This document shows positions 44,115 to 55,562 of a stretch of 64,000 nucleotides of DNA, piece by piece; the stretch's first letter is position 1, and each line of letters opens with the position of its first letter. Origin of the DNA: Phymatolithon calcareum (lineage: Eukaryota; Rhodophyta; Florideophyceae; Hapalidiales). The notes beneath the pieces are model-generated. The model worked only from the letters and a program-made list of their open reading frames with translations. It had not been told where the DNA came from and did no database searches. The position numbers and the translations under genes are program-made. The stretch covers positions 2,108,001 to 2,172,000 of the forward strand of contig OZ345362.1 in assembly GCA_977006965.1 (NCBI GenBank), read 5' to 3'.

Positions 44115-44781
44115 GACCGTTTGCCGTAAAATTTTGAAGTCCAAATCTTGTCATACTTGAAATCTGAAGACGAGCTCTCCAAAAATCCGTTACCACGACT
44201 AACTTTTCGCGACTTCATGGCCGTCCCGTCGAGAATATCGCCTGTCAACAAGATTTACGAGACTTCTATAGGGAATCTGAATTATGAATCACGTTCGATG
44301 ATGCTGCCTACAGTGACTGGTCACAATGACGCATCAACGTGTGTGGAAATGACTTGTTCAATCCTGAGATCTTCAATAATATGTAGCACCCAGCGTAGAA
44401 AGCGTTGGGCTAGCAATAGAATTCACACGCTGATGAGCCGCTCAAGTCTCCACAATCCGTTCAATACTGTGATCAACAGTCAGCAACGGAAGCGTTTCTC
44501 CAGTATGTACTAAATTTTTCCGTAGGTTACGCGAAATCGATCACAAAACCTCAGAAATGTTTCCGGTAAAGAAAGAAAAGAAGGACTGAGGATTTGGTAC
44601 TTTGCAATGAGCTTCTGATAATTGAAAAAATATTCATGAAACCTCCAATCGAGCAGTTGGATAAGACCAAAATCTGGTAATGGCAAGCAAGAATAAACCC
44701 TACATAAGAAGGAGCTGCGAGAAGAAATGACGTAAGGATCCATCATGAATAGGGTCTGTTCTTGAGTATCACTATGTCGTG
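44115..44781. other. Downstream of the FAD gene, no further gene recognised
   Basis: The plus-strand frame at 44148-44513 starts 33 bp after the stop codon and has no recognisable domain. Treated as non-coding. Confidence 0.4.
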
Positions 44782-44789
44782 GTGTTGTG

Positions 44790-45204
44790 CAGGGGAGGCA
44801 CCAATTTGATTGCAATTCCAATTAGTTACAATTATGAGTTGATAGCAGTGGCATTATTAATTGCAATCAAGATTGCAAATGGACATGCAATAGTGGAAAA
44901 GGACGAGTCCCTGTTTTTGGGACCAGATGATATACTAGAATTAACAAGTACCGAAAAGCTGCTACCGTACAGTCTTAGGATTGTTAGTGAGGGCTTTTAA
45001 ATAAACAAGTAACCAGTTGCTTCAAAAATAAGAGATATTTTCTAGTAGAGTTAAAAATAGATCTATGTTTTTCGTAATTGGTGCATAATTGTTGACTTTC
45101 GTTTAATTGCAGTCATGATTGCGGAGTCATAATTTCTAGCAATTAAATTTTTAATTGCAAGTTGCTGAACAATTTCCAGCAATTAAATTGGTGCCTCCCT
45201 AAAA
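44790..45204. mobile_element. MITE (hAT-like) with about 20-bp TIRs, hosting a LINE tail
   Basis: GGGAGGCACCAATTT-ATTGC at the left is inverted at the right (GCAATTAAATTGGTGCCTCCC as given in two parts, GCAATT and AAATTGGTGCCTCCC). Flanks GTGTTGTG (44782-44789) and GTGATGTG (45205-45212) agree at 7 of 8, suggesting an 8-bp duplication. The interior is rich in TTGCAAT motifs and has no coding capacity. A family-2 LINE 3' end sits in the middle (about 44896-45030, encoding DESLFLGPDDILELTS and ending AAATAAACAAGTAA). Confidence 0.7.
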
Positions 45205-45212
45205 GTGATGTG

Positions 45213-45840
45213 TAGGGTCAACGACGGGGGCCGACCAGGGCCGACGGATCAAGTTTGCGATACGTCGGATCGATCTCCTCCAGTCGATGTTCTGCCAGAT
45301 CTGATTATGGAAACATAAATTCACATTCTGAGCTCGGCCAGATAGCAATGAATTTGGGGAGAGCTAGCTAGGTGAGATCGATCTTTGTGGTTTAATGGGT
45401 GCGACAAGTGGTTGTGACTGAGTTCGGTACGTGTGCTTTAGCGACGCTCCTGTGCGATCAGCAATATTCGAACCATATTGCTGGCTGGGTGTTTTGCGTA
45501 GTGCGACGGTGTGTCAGGCGACAACGTCTGGACTGCTCTCTCCTGAGCAATAGCAATTCTAGAACTTATTTTAAGTGGTTCGCTTTTAGCTTGGACGCGC
45601 ATTAGATATGGCAAAACCGGAAAAAGAGGCCTTATAGATGCCTGATTGGGAACCTCTGCAAAATATCGCACTCACTAGCAAAACTTACATGGGCAGTATT
45701 GCGCTGCTGACATGAGCGAAGCAACCGAGATGAAGTACGGTAGAAGAGCAAGCACGACATCAAAAAATAGGAAAGAAGAAATTACTGAACAAAGCGTGGA
45801 CGGGGAGGAAGTTGAGGAGCTCTCCGCCTTCATGCAATAA
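45213..45840. other. Intergenic, no gene supported
   Basis: A 42-codon plus-strand frame (45712-45840, ending AEELSAFMQ-like) stops exactly at the LINE boundary and has no recognisable feature. Nothing else is supportable. Confidence 0.35.
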
Positions 45841-46083
45841 GGGATGTGTAATGATTTATTTAAAAAGCTCCCAATGCCTCACCTACGAGTAATAGGGCTC
45901 CATTTTCGAACGATTTTCTAAGGTAGAGTAGTCTGGTCACTCATGACCTGATTCGCGCTACATTTGTCTACCAACAAGTGCACGTGTGAGTCGTTTGCAC
46001 TCATCTTCCACATCAGGGCCCATCTGCGATGATGTTAAAATGCGTTGAATCGCAGCCAGCTCAATTGCCGCTGTGATACCAAA
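45841..46083 (-). mobile_element. LINE (family 1) 3' end inserted at the MYB gene 3' end
   Basis: On the minus strand the sequence TTTGGTATCACAGCGGCAAT to GTTGGTAGACAAATGTAG matches the family-1 C terminus (FGITAAIELAAIQRILTS, ECKRLTRALVGRQ). It ends in TAAATAAATCATTACACATC-CC, a variant of the family 3' end. No convincing target duplication was found, so a deletion may have accompanied insertion, or the copy is old. Confidence 0.75.
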
Positions 46084-46987
46084 GAGCAAGTGCCGTTTGC
46101 TTTTCGATTTCAACCATCTCAGGGGAATCGAGGGTGTGATCGTGGATCGAGCGTTTGTTCTTATTTGTTTGCTTTTGACGGAGATAGAATTTCTGTGCAT
46201 GAGATTGCACCTGTGTCGGAGTGCGTGTTTTGACGTCGGAAGCGATCTGCTTCCAGGCGCCATGGCCGTGGACTTGGAGACCTTGTAAGAAGAGAAAGTG
46301 TTCTTCCTTTGTCCAACCGTGCTTATACTGTACCTTCTTCGGGGGTGTTATGGAGGCGGGTGGGGGTGGGTCCGATGAGGATGTGCTGGGGTAGTTTCGA
46401 TCAGGAAGTGCGGTACCGGAGGCATCGACGATGCCGTTGCAGACGTTCTCTAGTGAGACGGGGCATGCGTAATAGTGGAATGGACAGCGACCTATCCGGT
46501 GACAGGGCCGATCGTGCTGGTTTAGAACGCCACAGATTGCATGACCTTTGCCGTTGTATACTTTTCCGTGTATTACGCGACACTTTGCCTGGTGAAGTTT
46601 CGAAATGTCGTATATGGCGACTGGAGGCATTGTGTTGTGCGCTCCGTGACGATGATGAGGTGGTGGTGGTTGAGTTTGTCCTGGATGATGTCGGGCCGAA
46701 AAGGAGAGCGGGGAGACCGGTGCATGTAGTGCGGCGGTGCTAAAGGCTGGAAGCGGGAGCGGAAGCGAAAGAGGGTGGGTGGGCGGAGAGGCAGGGGCGG
46801 TGGTCACGGGGAGCGACGGGAGTGGATCATTGATGTCAGACGATAACGGAGGCAGAAACGGTAGTGGTGCGGAATGGGACAGTGGTCTCGGAGATACTCG
46901 ATGGTGGTGTTGAGATTGGGCGGTAACCTCCGGGACAAGATATCGCGCTTCCATGCAGAGCGAAATGGATGTGTAGCCGTCCTGCAA
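46061..46987 (-). CDS. SHAQKYF-type MYB transcription factor, 3' end supplied by LINE
   Basis: 308 aa, single exon. Residues 1-120 are Pro/His/Ser-rich and low complexity. A Cys/His cluster (about 149-170; CGVLNQHDRPCHRIGRCPFH) resembles a small SCA7-like zinc site. A single MYB repeat (about 223-273) begins GWTKEEHFLFLQGLQVHGHG and has the diagnostic VQSHAQKFYLRQKQ, followed by SIHDHTLDSPEM. This class binds I-box/evening-element-type DNA in plants and acts in light or stress control; targets here are unknown. From about 46083 the frame runs into LINE sequence, which supplies the last six or so residues (WYHSGN) and the stop, so the native C terminus is lost. The start could instead be the Met at 46954. 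Confidence 0.75.
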   Translation of the reverse strand: MQDGYTSISLCMEARYLVPEVTAQSQHHHRVSPRPLSHSAPLPFLPPLSSDINDPLPSLPVTTAPASPPTHPLSLPLPLPAFSTAALHAPVSPLSFSARHHPGQTQPPPPHHRHGAHNTMPPVAIYDISKLHQAKCRVIHGKVYNGKGHAICGVLNQHDRPCHRIGRCPFHYYACPVSLENVCNGIVDASGTALPDRNYPSTSSSDPPPPASITPPKKVQYKHGWTKEEHFLFLQGLQVHGHGAWKQIASDVKTRTPTQVQSHAQKFYLRQKQTNKNKRSIHDHTLDSPEMVEIEKQTALALWYHSGN

Positions 46988-47467
46988 TAGGGACAGTATT
47001 AAAAAACGATGGTCATTCCGTTATGCAGGTGCGCGTGGACTTTCGAAAATTAAAAATTTTATTTGTTCAATGCCACACAAGGAACACACATACTGTAAGA
47101 ATTCTGCTAAAGCAGATTTTTCCTAGTCATACAATGCTGTACACGTTTCTGGACAATTGCTGAATCTTCCTCTGTAAGGAGCGAACTGAATGACAAGTCT
47201 GATCTTGAGGGTGGCATAGACCTGGGACTCGGCCGCCGGGGTGGGAGTGTTGTCTTGAAGAATCTTGTCTTTTCTAACGCAATATCCGTTCGATTCTACC
47301 TTCAACTAAGCAAGAGCATTCATGATCTCGACGAAGTCTGTGGCCGATTAAGAAAGACAAGGAAAGGCAAGAATATGTTCAATAATGTCAACTAATGGAC
47401 GAGCTCGTTGCATGGTACCGAATCTACGGCTAACGTATAAATAGGCAAATTTCTGGTACTCTCTCGG
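46988..47467. other. Intergenic between MYB and the LPMO-like gene
   Basis: Should hold the MYB promoter. A TATAAATAG at about 47436 is on the plus strand, the wrong direction for both neighbours. No gene is seen. Confidence 0.4.
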
Positions 47468-49315
47468 TCATTCGAACATTTGGGGTTTCAACGCATCTTC
47501 GGCGACATCGACACGGTCGCCAATTTCGGGGTGCACTCGAGACATATCTCCACTGCGCTTCGAACCAACAGTAGAGACGGAGCCGGATCCCCTAGATCCG
47601 CTGAATGCAGTGTTGTGCTTGGGCATATCTGTGAAGGAACCGCTCGAAGCCGGCCCTGGTGCAGGTAATGCATGCTGGAAGTTGGCATGTCCGTTATTAT
47701 TCATGAAATCATCGTAGGAAACGCCGCGATAAGTCGCAACACCGCCGTGATAGACTTCGTGGAAACGGAGTTCGAGGGTCAACCAGCAGAATGTGCCGTC
47801 GTTACCCATCGCCTTTGCAGCGACTCGGATACGACGATTGAACACAGGATGCATCCACGGATAGAAATCGCCGCGGAAGTCTCCGGCGATCGTGAACGGC
47901 ATATCGTAGTCCCGACCCTTCTGACGGCCATTGGTGTACCACTGCACGAACGCAACATCACCGGTTGTCTCTGCAAGCAGAGTGATCTCGTCGTTACGGT
48001 GGAGGTTGATAATCTGCGTGAGATCAGTGTCAAGGACGTAATCCCTTTTTGCATCAACTAGATGCAGGCGCTTAATAGATACGGTTGGGCTGTGATGCGA
48101 AAGACCACCCTTGTACCAGCTGGAAAGGATAGGGTCTGGTTGAGCACCATTCTTGAATTGCGCAGGAACAAGCTTATTGGTTTTTCGGATGGGAATGCAA
48201 GGCTCCTTCCAGCATTGACCTAGCGAGTCCACAGTGGCCTCGCATCCGTCCTCGTACATGGAGCCGCCGCCACCGTGGAAAGCCGGCTGCCATGAGGGCT
48301 GCACCGGTTCGCCGCCCTCGATACGAATGTAAGAGCAGTCGTAGTAGTCACCGAAATGACCGTATCCAATGCCACCGCCGTACCATGTGAATCCAAGCAC
48401 GTAATCGCCGTCGGGATAGATTGGCGGGATGTAGAGCATTTTGGAAAATGCCTCATTCTGTTGATCGTAATTGCAGTCGCGATGGAAATCAAACTCATTG
48501 CAGTTGAAGCGACCGATGTTCCAACAGGTGTATTCGAAAGCCATTTTGTCATGGGTTGGCTTGTCCCACATTTTGTCAATAGGCACAATGCTCCATCGGG
48601 TGAAACCCCCCTCGTGATTGTTCCGAGTCCAAACCACCCTGTTATAACTACCACGCTTGTAGATAGCGGCGGGGTTTGTGGGATCCGCGTCCGCGGCGAT
48701 GTTATAGTTTGGGCACTGACAGAATATAAAAGAAAACGAATTGATGTGTGCAAGGTTAGTTGATCGATAGGTTGCCATGCGGTATTCAAGACGCACCACT
48801 TATGTGGTCCACGCGAGCTCATGGCGAGATATAGAGGGTTAGTAACTTACCGGACCAGGGCAGTTTCCAATAAAACCACCTGTCCCTCCAATACGACATC
48901 CGTCAAGGGTGGAGATAGTTGACGGATGGCTCAGGAAACTAAATCAGGACGCGTGAGCGAAATGCATTCGAACCGCCATGCATTGGATACAGAACCGAGA
49001 AAGAGAAAAAAGCAACATACGATATCGGATACGGAAAGAAAGAACACGGTCGCGAAACGAATTCAGTGCAATTAAAGTAAAACCAAGACGAAGCGGAATA
49101 GCAAGGTTGCAATTTCGAAACAAACGCGGTTGAAACAATGCGCAATAAAATCCATAATCCCAACAAACGTCAGAACTCATCTGCTCTCTGAAGCCGCAGC
49201 CCACTATGCTCGCCTGTCACCGTGGAACGTACCTGTGCGCATGCAGGGAGACGAAGAGCGAACTTGTGATGGCGACGGCCGCCAATGCCGCACTAGCGTT
49301 GCGGAAGACGGCCAT
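47468..49315 (-). CDS. Secreted lytic polysaccharide monooxygenase-like protein, 3 exons
   Basis: Exons 49233-49315, 48851-48929 and 47468-48715 join in frame to 469 aa, with GT-AG introns of 303 and 135 bp. Exon 1 encodes a signal peptide ending ...LFVSLHA; predicted cleavage after Ala26 would expose His27. A second His lies in WTRNNHEGGF (His88). An N-terminal His plus an internal H-x-G His is the copper histidine brace of LPMOs, which cleave polysaccharides oxidatively outside the cell. Further LPMO-like points are paired Cys (GNCPGPCPNY), DYVLGFTWYGGG and GDYYDCSYIRIEGG with candidate axial Tyr. About 70 C-terminal residues are Ser/Gly-rich, like a linker. I cannot assign an AA family. 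An ATG at 48799 in the last intron also opens the long frame but would drop the signal peptide and His27. Confidence 0.65.
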
Positions 49316-52300
49316 AACGGCGGTTTGAACTGTGTGCGATAAGTGTACGTCGAAGCGGTTGAGGACTTTGTGGCGTGGATGCCAGATGAGACTGCCTGTG
49401 GTTCTCGCGGAGAGCCATGGTGAAATTCAGAGAGTACCCATAATTGTGCTAGACATGGGAGACGGTTAACGGAATGAGACGTCATTGCGATTGCTGGCGG
49501 CCCGGGTGATAAGGTTGGGAGCCCGAACGGGAGAATAACGGACAGTCACAGGCGGAGGGTCGGAATTGACTTGATTTTGCAATTTGTGGGTATATTCGAG
49601 GCTTGCTTGGGCTTGCGATTTGTCCCTGGTTGTGGAACTTGGTGGAATATCGAGATACAAAATGCGTGTGCGGCAAATGTTCGGAAGCATGAAACGCAGA
49701 TTTTTAAACGCTTTCCGGACCAGGGCCCCTGCATACGTGGAGGTGCGGCTATGGGTGTCGGAGAATTAGTATTAAGTACTCTCTGAAATTGTGAAGGAAA
49801 TGACGAGAGGTACAGTAGTGGCTGACTCTGTTTTGCTCTAGAATTTGAAAATCGATGTTCGCCTGGGGACAGAAAGTAGCGGCGAAAGAGTAGAAAGGAT
49901 TCAGTTGTTCCTCAATCGGCGATAGGTGCTCGAATACGAGTTTAAATTTTGCATGCTTGAAGGAGTTGCGCAAGAAAGACAAACGGTACAAGACTGGGTT
50001 ATTAAGTTGTAGCGTTGGGCAAACCAACTGCAGTGCATTGAAGGAAGACGAAACGGATAGAAAAGATGAGAATAATGGTCATTACGGAGTGTATCGTTTT
50101 GAAGTGCAATCTTGACTTGCATTCCGGAATAATTGAAGTTTGAACAGGACTACCTTCCCCTGCTGCGATGACTCTGGAGATGAAAACAGAATCGCCCAGG
50201 CCTTAACTCCAACGGTGCGCCTCGAAAATGTGAAGCTGTGGAAATTTTCTGCCAAAGAAGACGAGGGAGACCATACTAGAAATGCAAAAGAGGAGGAAGA
50301 GCTCCTGGAACACTAGGACGTATGGTTCGCGCGCGTGTAGTCGCCCAGAGAAAAGCACTGAAACGAATAGGAAGATATTAGACTCGGTCTTGTGTACGTA
50401 GGGGATCAGCATGGCAACTCAAGAATGAAAACTCACGAAACGAAAATCGTGCAATTAGAAATGAGGCCGTCAAGACCTTTCCAAAGTTAATGCACAAGGA
50501 TATTTGGCGCTTGTGTAGCCTCTTCGGCACGTCTACCAAAAGCAAGGACCATTGTGCCTTATCAGTGTTAACAGCATGCTCAGCTGCACCATTCCTCTCT
50601 AAACGGCAAGACCATCCACTTTGTTCATTCCCCACGTATGGCGGTGCACGGCAAAGATCGAAAAGGGCGGCATCGGAGACGCAGAGCACTTCTGTTGACC
50701 TCCGAAGTGCATCTCAGCGTGGTCGTACGCCCCCTCCAACATTCGTCAGTACTGACATCGTAAGCATGAGCAAGTGAGTTTCACTTACACGGGGGTAAGT
50801 CACGCAGGGTTGTTTCAAAGATGAGTTTTGAATGAAAGCAACCAATGATTGGCAAGTGGAGTAGAAACGAAGGGCGCAGGTGGCGCTTTGCTCAATTTGT
50901 ATGACCTGATCTCGACACGCGCCTCCCGCTTCGCAAAAAGTGGCATGCATGCATGCATGATGCGCGGTGCCAAAGTCGAGGACGGTCCAAAATGGCGACA
51001 TTCGTCTCGCTGTTTTACGCGCAGTTCATCGCACTGCGAAACTCAAGCATGCATTGTGTTGGTTTGTTCAACAAGGAGAAATAACAAGACGAATTGAAGG
51101 AAAAAAGAAGAGTTGAACAAACGACAGTGACATTGTCGAAACAATGAATTGACGGTGTCAGCAATGAAGAACGCGAGCAAACAAGCATGCACAACGCGGT
51201 CAATGCAGGAGGATCGCGGCAAAGTGCAGCGCGTACAGTACAGTACAGTCCAACTTTATGATCCTGTCGGTGGCATTGTGGCGGGAAACATCTTTGAGCG
51301 CCAGATCACTGCATGGTGCAACGTCGTTGGACGCGTTTCAACGCGCGGAAAAATACAACGCTATATTGTACAGTATGTCTGTCACACAAGAGATGCCCCG
51401 ACGGTCATGTTATGAGTGCGGTGCAGATAGTGTGGTGCTGCAATGCAAAAAGTCGGTGGCTGGAACGCGCCTGCACCAGACACACAGCAATGATATTTCC
51501 GGCATTTTCTACGCCTGCCTTCCATTGGGGAGTTTCATAAAACTATTCACAAAACAAACGTAAAAGCGCCGTGGGGGTGTGCGGAAAAAGTGCCACAGCG
51601 GCAGAGCAGAAACGATGATGGAAAGGCCGGCATGCTATAAGTTTTTAGCAAAATAAAAGCTTTGAAAAATGCGTTACATGCGCCGTACTTACAGTGTCAT
51701 AAGGCGGACAGTGGAAATGCCAGGTGGCTGCTTGAGGTGAGAGGATAGGGTGCGGGAACTGGATTACTTATGCTGGAATTTGATCGTGTCCCAAACGCAA
51801 TCGATCTTCCAGGGAAATTGTACATTACTGGAGTGGGAACACTGGCTGGACGCCCAGTTCGCCAGTGGCCGACATCATGTTGCTTGCAAGGTTGGAGACA
51901 GTACAGTAAGAATGAATGACATGGATGATGCTATGATACAGTAGTGTGCGTTGGGGTATTTGAATGGAATAAATTGCTTCTGTTGAATTGAATATGGCTC
52001 TGTTGGTCACAATGAGGGGCGTGTGATGACGATACGCTGAGAAAAAATGCAGCGAATGCACTTTCATGGTGCCATCGAATGCGCTATTGGTTGGTATGGA
52101 GTGTTTCAACAAACTTTGTGTTTTATAATTACATAACTTTGTTGCGCACTGAAGCCAGGCAGCCTCTTTTCCATCAACCCCGATGCACTGCACGACTGGA
52201 GAACAATTCGATGGTGCACTACAGTGTACTAGTTTTGGAATGAACTTACAAAAGTTTTGCGAGGAGTACAGTGTTAAACTAAAAATGTTCTTTTTGAAGA

Positions 52301-54303
52301 TCAGAAACTTACAACTTGCTTCAAGAAAGATGCCCGGTCGGTTTTGTCTGCATCATCACAAGCGTGCGCTTCTATTGGAAGCACCATATCGTCCAAACAA
52401 GCACAGCATTCCAACCGTTTCTGTACTGTACTGAATCTCTACAGTACAGTACGCTGTCTCCACCAGTCTCCACCAGTCTCCACGCCACACGATGCGAACA
52501 GGCATTAATTACTTTTCCACCAAACTGTTTGACGCCGTGTTTGATCCGCCCATTCCCAGTTTCAAGCTGCATTCCTCATGCCACTTCTTCTCTCGATCCC
52601 GTTGTCAGCATTTACCTAATGATTCCAAAGGCCTGCATGCGGCACCACGCATAAACGAATCGGACATTGGTTTATTTTCATATGAGGCGTGGACATTCTG
52701 AACCCCTCCCTCCGAGCTCGTTTCTCGCCCCGTCATGGGCAAGAAACGACATCATGTGATAAAGTTTATCGCAACACACAGCGTAAAATGCACTTCCAAC
52801 CTGCAAACCCTATATCATATCTTACCTCAACCGTCGTCAGTGCACGTCTTCCATCTTAAACGCCCTAAATTACTATGCCTTGAAGACGGCATCATGCATG
52901 CCGTCTTCAAGACATCACTCTTCCGCCGTTTCTGCCGCCGTAAATTACTGTATGTCAGTGGCATTTGCACGAATCGGTTATGATTCCACCGCCGCCGCCA
53001 TCTCTCTGCCCTAAGTAACTTTCAGTGACTGCTCCCTCACTTACATCAGAACGCACTATTGTACACGATAGGACGTTGAACGTGCCGTGTCCACTTTCAC
53101 TACACACACAGGGCAATGATTTTGAGAGGTACAGGAAGGGCATTTCCAAGTTGATATCCCCATTTTGATTGCCGTGCACCGCCAAAACGCTCTCCCACGC
53201 CTCGCTCATGGTCACATGCATGATCTTTGCGGCTTGCAAATGTGTGTGTTTGCCCCCTTTTTCCCCGCCCACCCGCCCGATCGCTGTTAATGGCAGGTGT
53301 ACGCAGCCCAGTTCCGCGTCGCCAAGACACCGCATACATCCGCAAGACTCTGCATGCACGCGACTAGGAAACCTACATAGATTGAACCGTACCACGATAT
53401 ACGATATCTTGTATCTCACCACGATCAGAAGAGACCCACTTCTCTGGAAAACGGCTTCCCATAACACACTTCTGCTCCTCCTCTCTGCTTCGGAACACCT
53501 TCCCCTTCTCATTTCCATATCCTCCGCTCTCAAACTGTGTACTGTACATTGTGCAGCTGAATCCCTCCGTAAAGGAAACCCTTAGTTCGAGCCCAATTCT
53601 TTCAAATGCTGTGTTCGATACAACATTTGTGAGCACCATGATTTTGTCTGCCACAACGCCTTCATATCTGTCTCGTCACAGCGCCCACAGTATTGCATCG
53701 TCACGATGATCGCTTTCACCGCTGCCCTTCGAATGCCATGAAGCAGTAGGCGCTGACACACACAGACTCCATCTGGCAGAGAAGCAACTAGAAGCATATG
53801 GTCAACCTTTCATATTTTCTGTCTGTATATAGTATGCAAGAAAATTGAGCACGTCCATTAATTCTAGTCGCCATTTTGATTTCGTACTTGTCTTCCTCCT
53901 ATCAGCAAACACACCACGTGCCGTATTTTTAGCACAAGTAATTGTCAACAGTACTACAGTTGTACGCTCTTTCTGAATGACTGACTGACTGACTGAATGA
54001 CCGTAATTTACTGTACTGCATCATGCCGACGGTCCGTCTACTGTACTGTACCTCGAACCGGGAAGCGAATTGCGTATGACTGTTAGATCACTCAAAAATA
54101 GTTTTCGATCTTTTCTAATCACTTTCCGGCACTTGATACATCCATGAGAGTGCTCGCCAACGTAGTTGGAGTTAGCACTTTTGATTTCTCGCCGTCAAAA
54201 ATTACACACACTTCTACCATAACACTCCCCTGCTTCTACTGTACCATCCATCCAGAAAGATCGCTATGTACCTATATGTTTCTATGCCGCTCTCGTTTAC
54301 TCC
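49316..54303. other. Five kilobases without a supported gene, rich in short repeats
   Basis: Only short open frames without recognisable domains. Present are TACAGTAC-type repeats (51233-51250, near 51900, 52421-52452, 53537, 54042), GCATGCATGCATGCATG near 50943, a 10-bp tandem CCAGTCTCCA near 52458, and (GACT)n near 53980. A perfect 14-bp stem, CTTGAAGACGGCAT (52879-52892) with 52898-52911 and a 5-nt loop, is a candidate hairpin RNA or termination structure. Confidence 0.5.
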
Positions 54304-54390
54304 TTGATCTCTCAAGAGCGCACGAATCCCACATGTAAATTATGTGCGTATTATAATTTCTCCTCTCTGTCGTCTCATTCAATAATTACT

Positions 54391-54876
54391 ATGGAATTAA
54401 AACACTTCAGCTTACCTACTAGTCATGAGTCAGGGTCAATCAATCGACCTCCCATTGCTCATCTCCGGCGTCGCTTTGCTTTGGAGGCTTTGGTATCTGT
54501 GCGACTAGCGATTAACTCGCCGACTGAACGCACCGGACAACGTTCCATTCCTGGCCCTCCCCACTGTAAAGATTGGTGGCGAGATCTGGCCGAAACCGTT
54601 GTTCCGGTTTGCAGATTGTCCCAGGTCTCTGGAGTGGTGGATGAAAGCTTTGCCGCGCCAAAATATATAGCTGTGGCGTACTGGCGTGCTGCGATCCTCT
54701 CACTCGTGGAAGAGGCTTTTATTCTCACGAGTGTGGAGCGAAAAACTACGTCATTGCAGCCGTTACTGGAATACGCTTTTATTAGAAACGTTCAAGCATC
54801 CACATGGACGACGTCAAATGGCACAATAACCAAACGAGATGCCCTGGTTCCAGCTGTAGTGCATAGCTGCATCTAG
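54391..54876 (+). CDS. Hypothetical protein, unrecognised
   Basis: The frame is open from 54304 (190 aa); the Met at 54391 gives 161 aa. It contains HCKDWWRDLAETVVPVCRL and ISxxxAAILSLVEEAFIL-like helical text (AYWRAAILSLVEEAFILTSV). Composition is protein-like, but I recognise no family. Nearby short frames at 55.2-55.5 kb on both strands (for example FGCGKELRQIDLLIF) suggest either further exons or a decayed element. Confidence 0.3.
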   Translation: MELKHFSLPTSHESGSINRPPIAHLRRRFALEALVSVRLAINSPTERTGQRSIPGPPHCKDWWRDLAETVVPVCRLSQVSGVVDESFAAPKYIAVAYWRAAILSLVEEAFILTSVERKTTSLQPLLEYAFIRNVQASTWTTSNGTITKRDALVPAVVHSCI

Positions 54877-55562
54877 GGCATCTTGTTCGGTTATTGTACA
54901 GCCTTATAGACTGGACAATATTTCTACACGAAAGACTATTAGGTGGATGACAGGACTTTTCAAGTCGCAGAAATACAAGGCCAAGGTCTAATACCAAAAC
55001 AAGCCAATTCCTCGCCTTCTCAACAGTATCACCACTGATGGGCTGCAGGTCAAAGTGTTGCTTAGTGCAAGATGCAGTTGTGCACAAGCCAATTGCTTCA
55101 GTTGTTCAAGAATTTGGCCATGAAAGCTTCGACTGTAGTCTTAGGGCAAGAAACCCGTAACAAAGAGAAGCACAGGGTTGCGTTTTTTGGATAACCAATT
55201 GTAGGTCATGAATCACGCTGCCTTTGCACTGGTCCGGTCCTGAAGGAGAGTACAAGTTAACATGGTGTTTCGGGTGTGGAAAAGAGCTGCGACAAATTGA
55301 TTTGCTTATATTTCGGTGTCCCAAGAATCGGCGTGGCAGAGGAACGAATATGGAGAGGGACAATATCCTCTGCTCCGAGATATTCATCTACTGCAGTGTG
55401 CATGCAGCCACCAATATTGCCCTTTGTCGTGCTAAGGGCTATACCGTTCATTTTCCCACCGACAAGAACTAGGCACTTTTGTTAAGGGGATGAACAGTCT
55501 TTCATTTCCTTTTACTAAAACTACCAGCAACAAAAATAAGCTTTCTCTAGCGGACCACCACC
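54877..55562. other. Intergenic with fragmentary frames
   Basis: Overlapping short frames on both strands at 55224-55485; none has a decisive motif. The SUN-domain gene ends at 55563. Confidence 0.35.

Noticed and set aside
47436-47444. TATAAATAG as promoter
   Set aside because: It is on the plus strand, pointing into the 3' end of the minus-strand LPMO-like gene, with no plus-strand gene downstream.
48799-48801. Met at 48799 as the start of the LPMO-like gene
   Set aside because: It lies in what is better read as an intron. Starting there loses the signal peptide and the N-terminal His, and two upstream exons splice in frame with good junctions.
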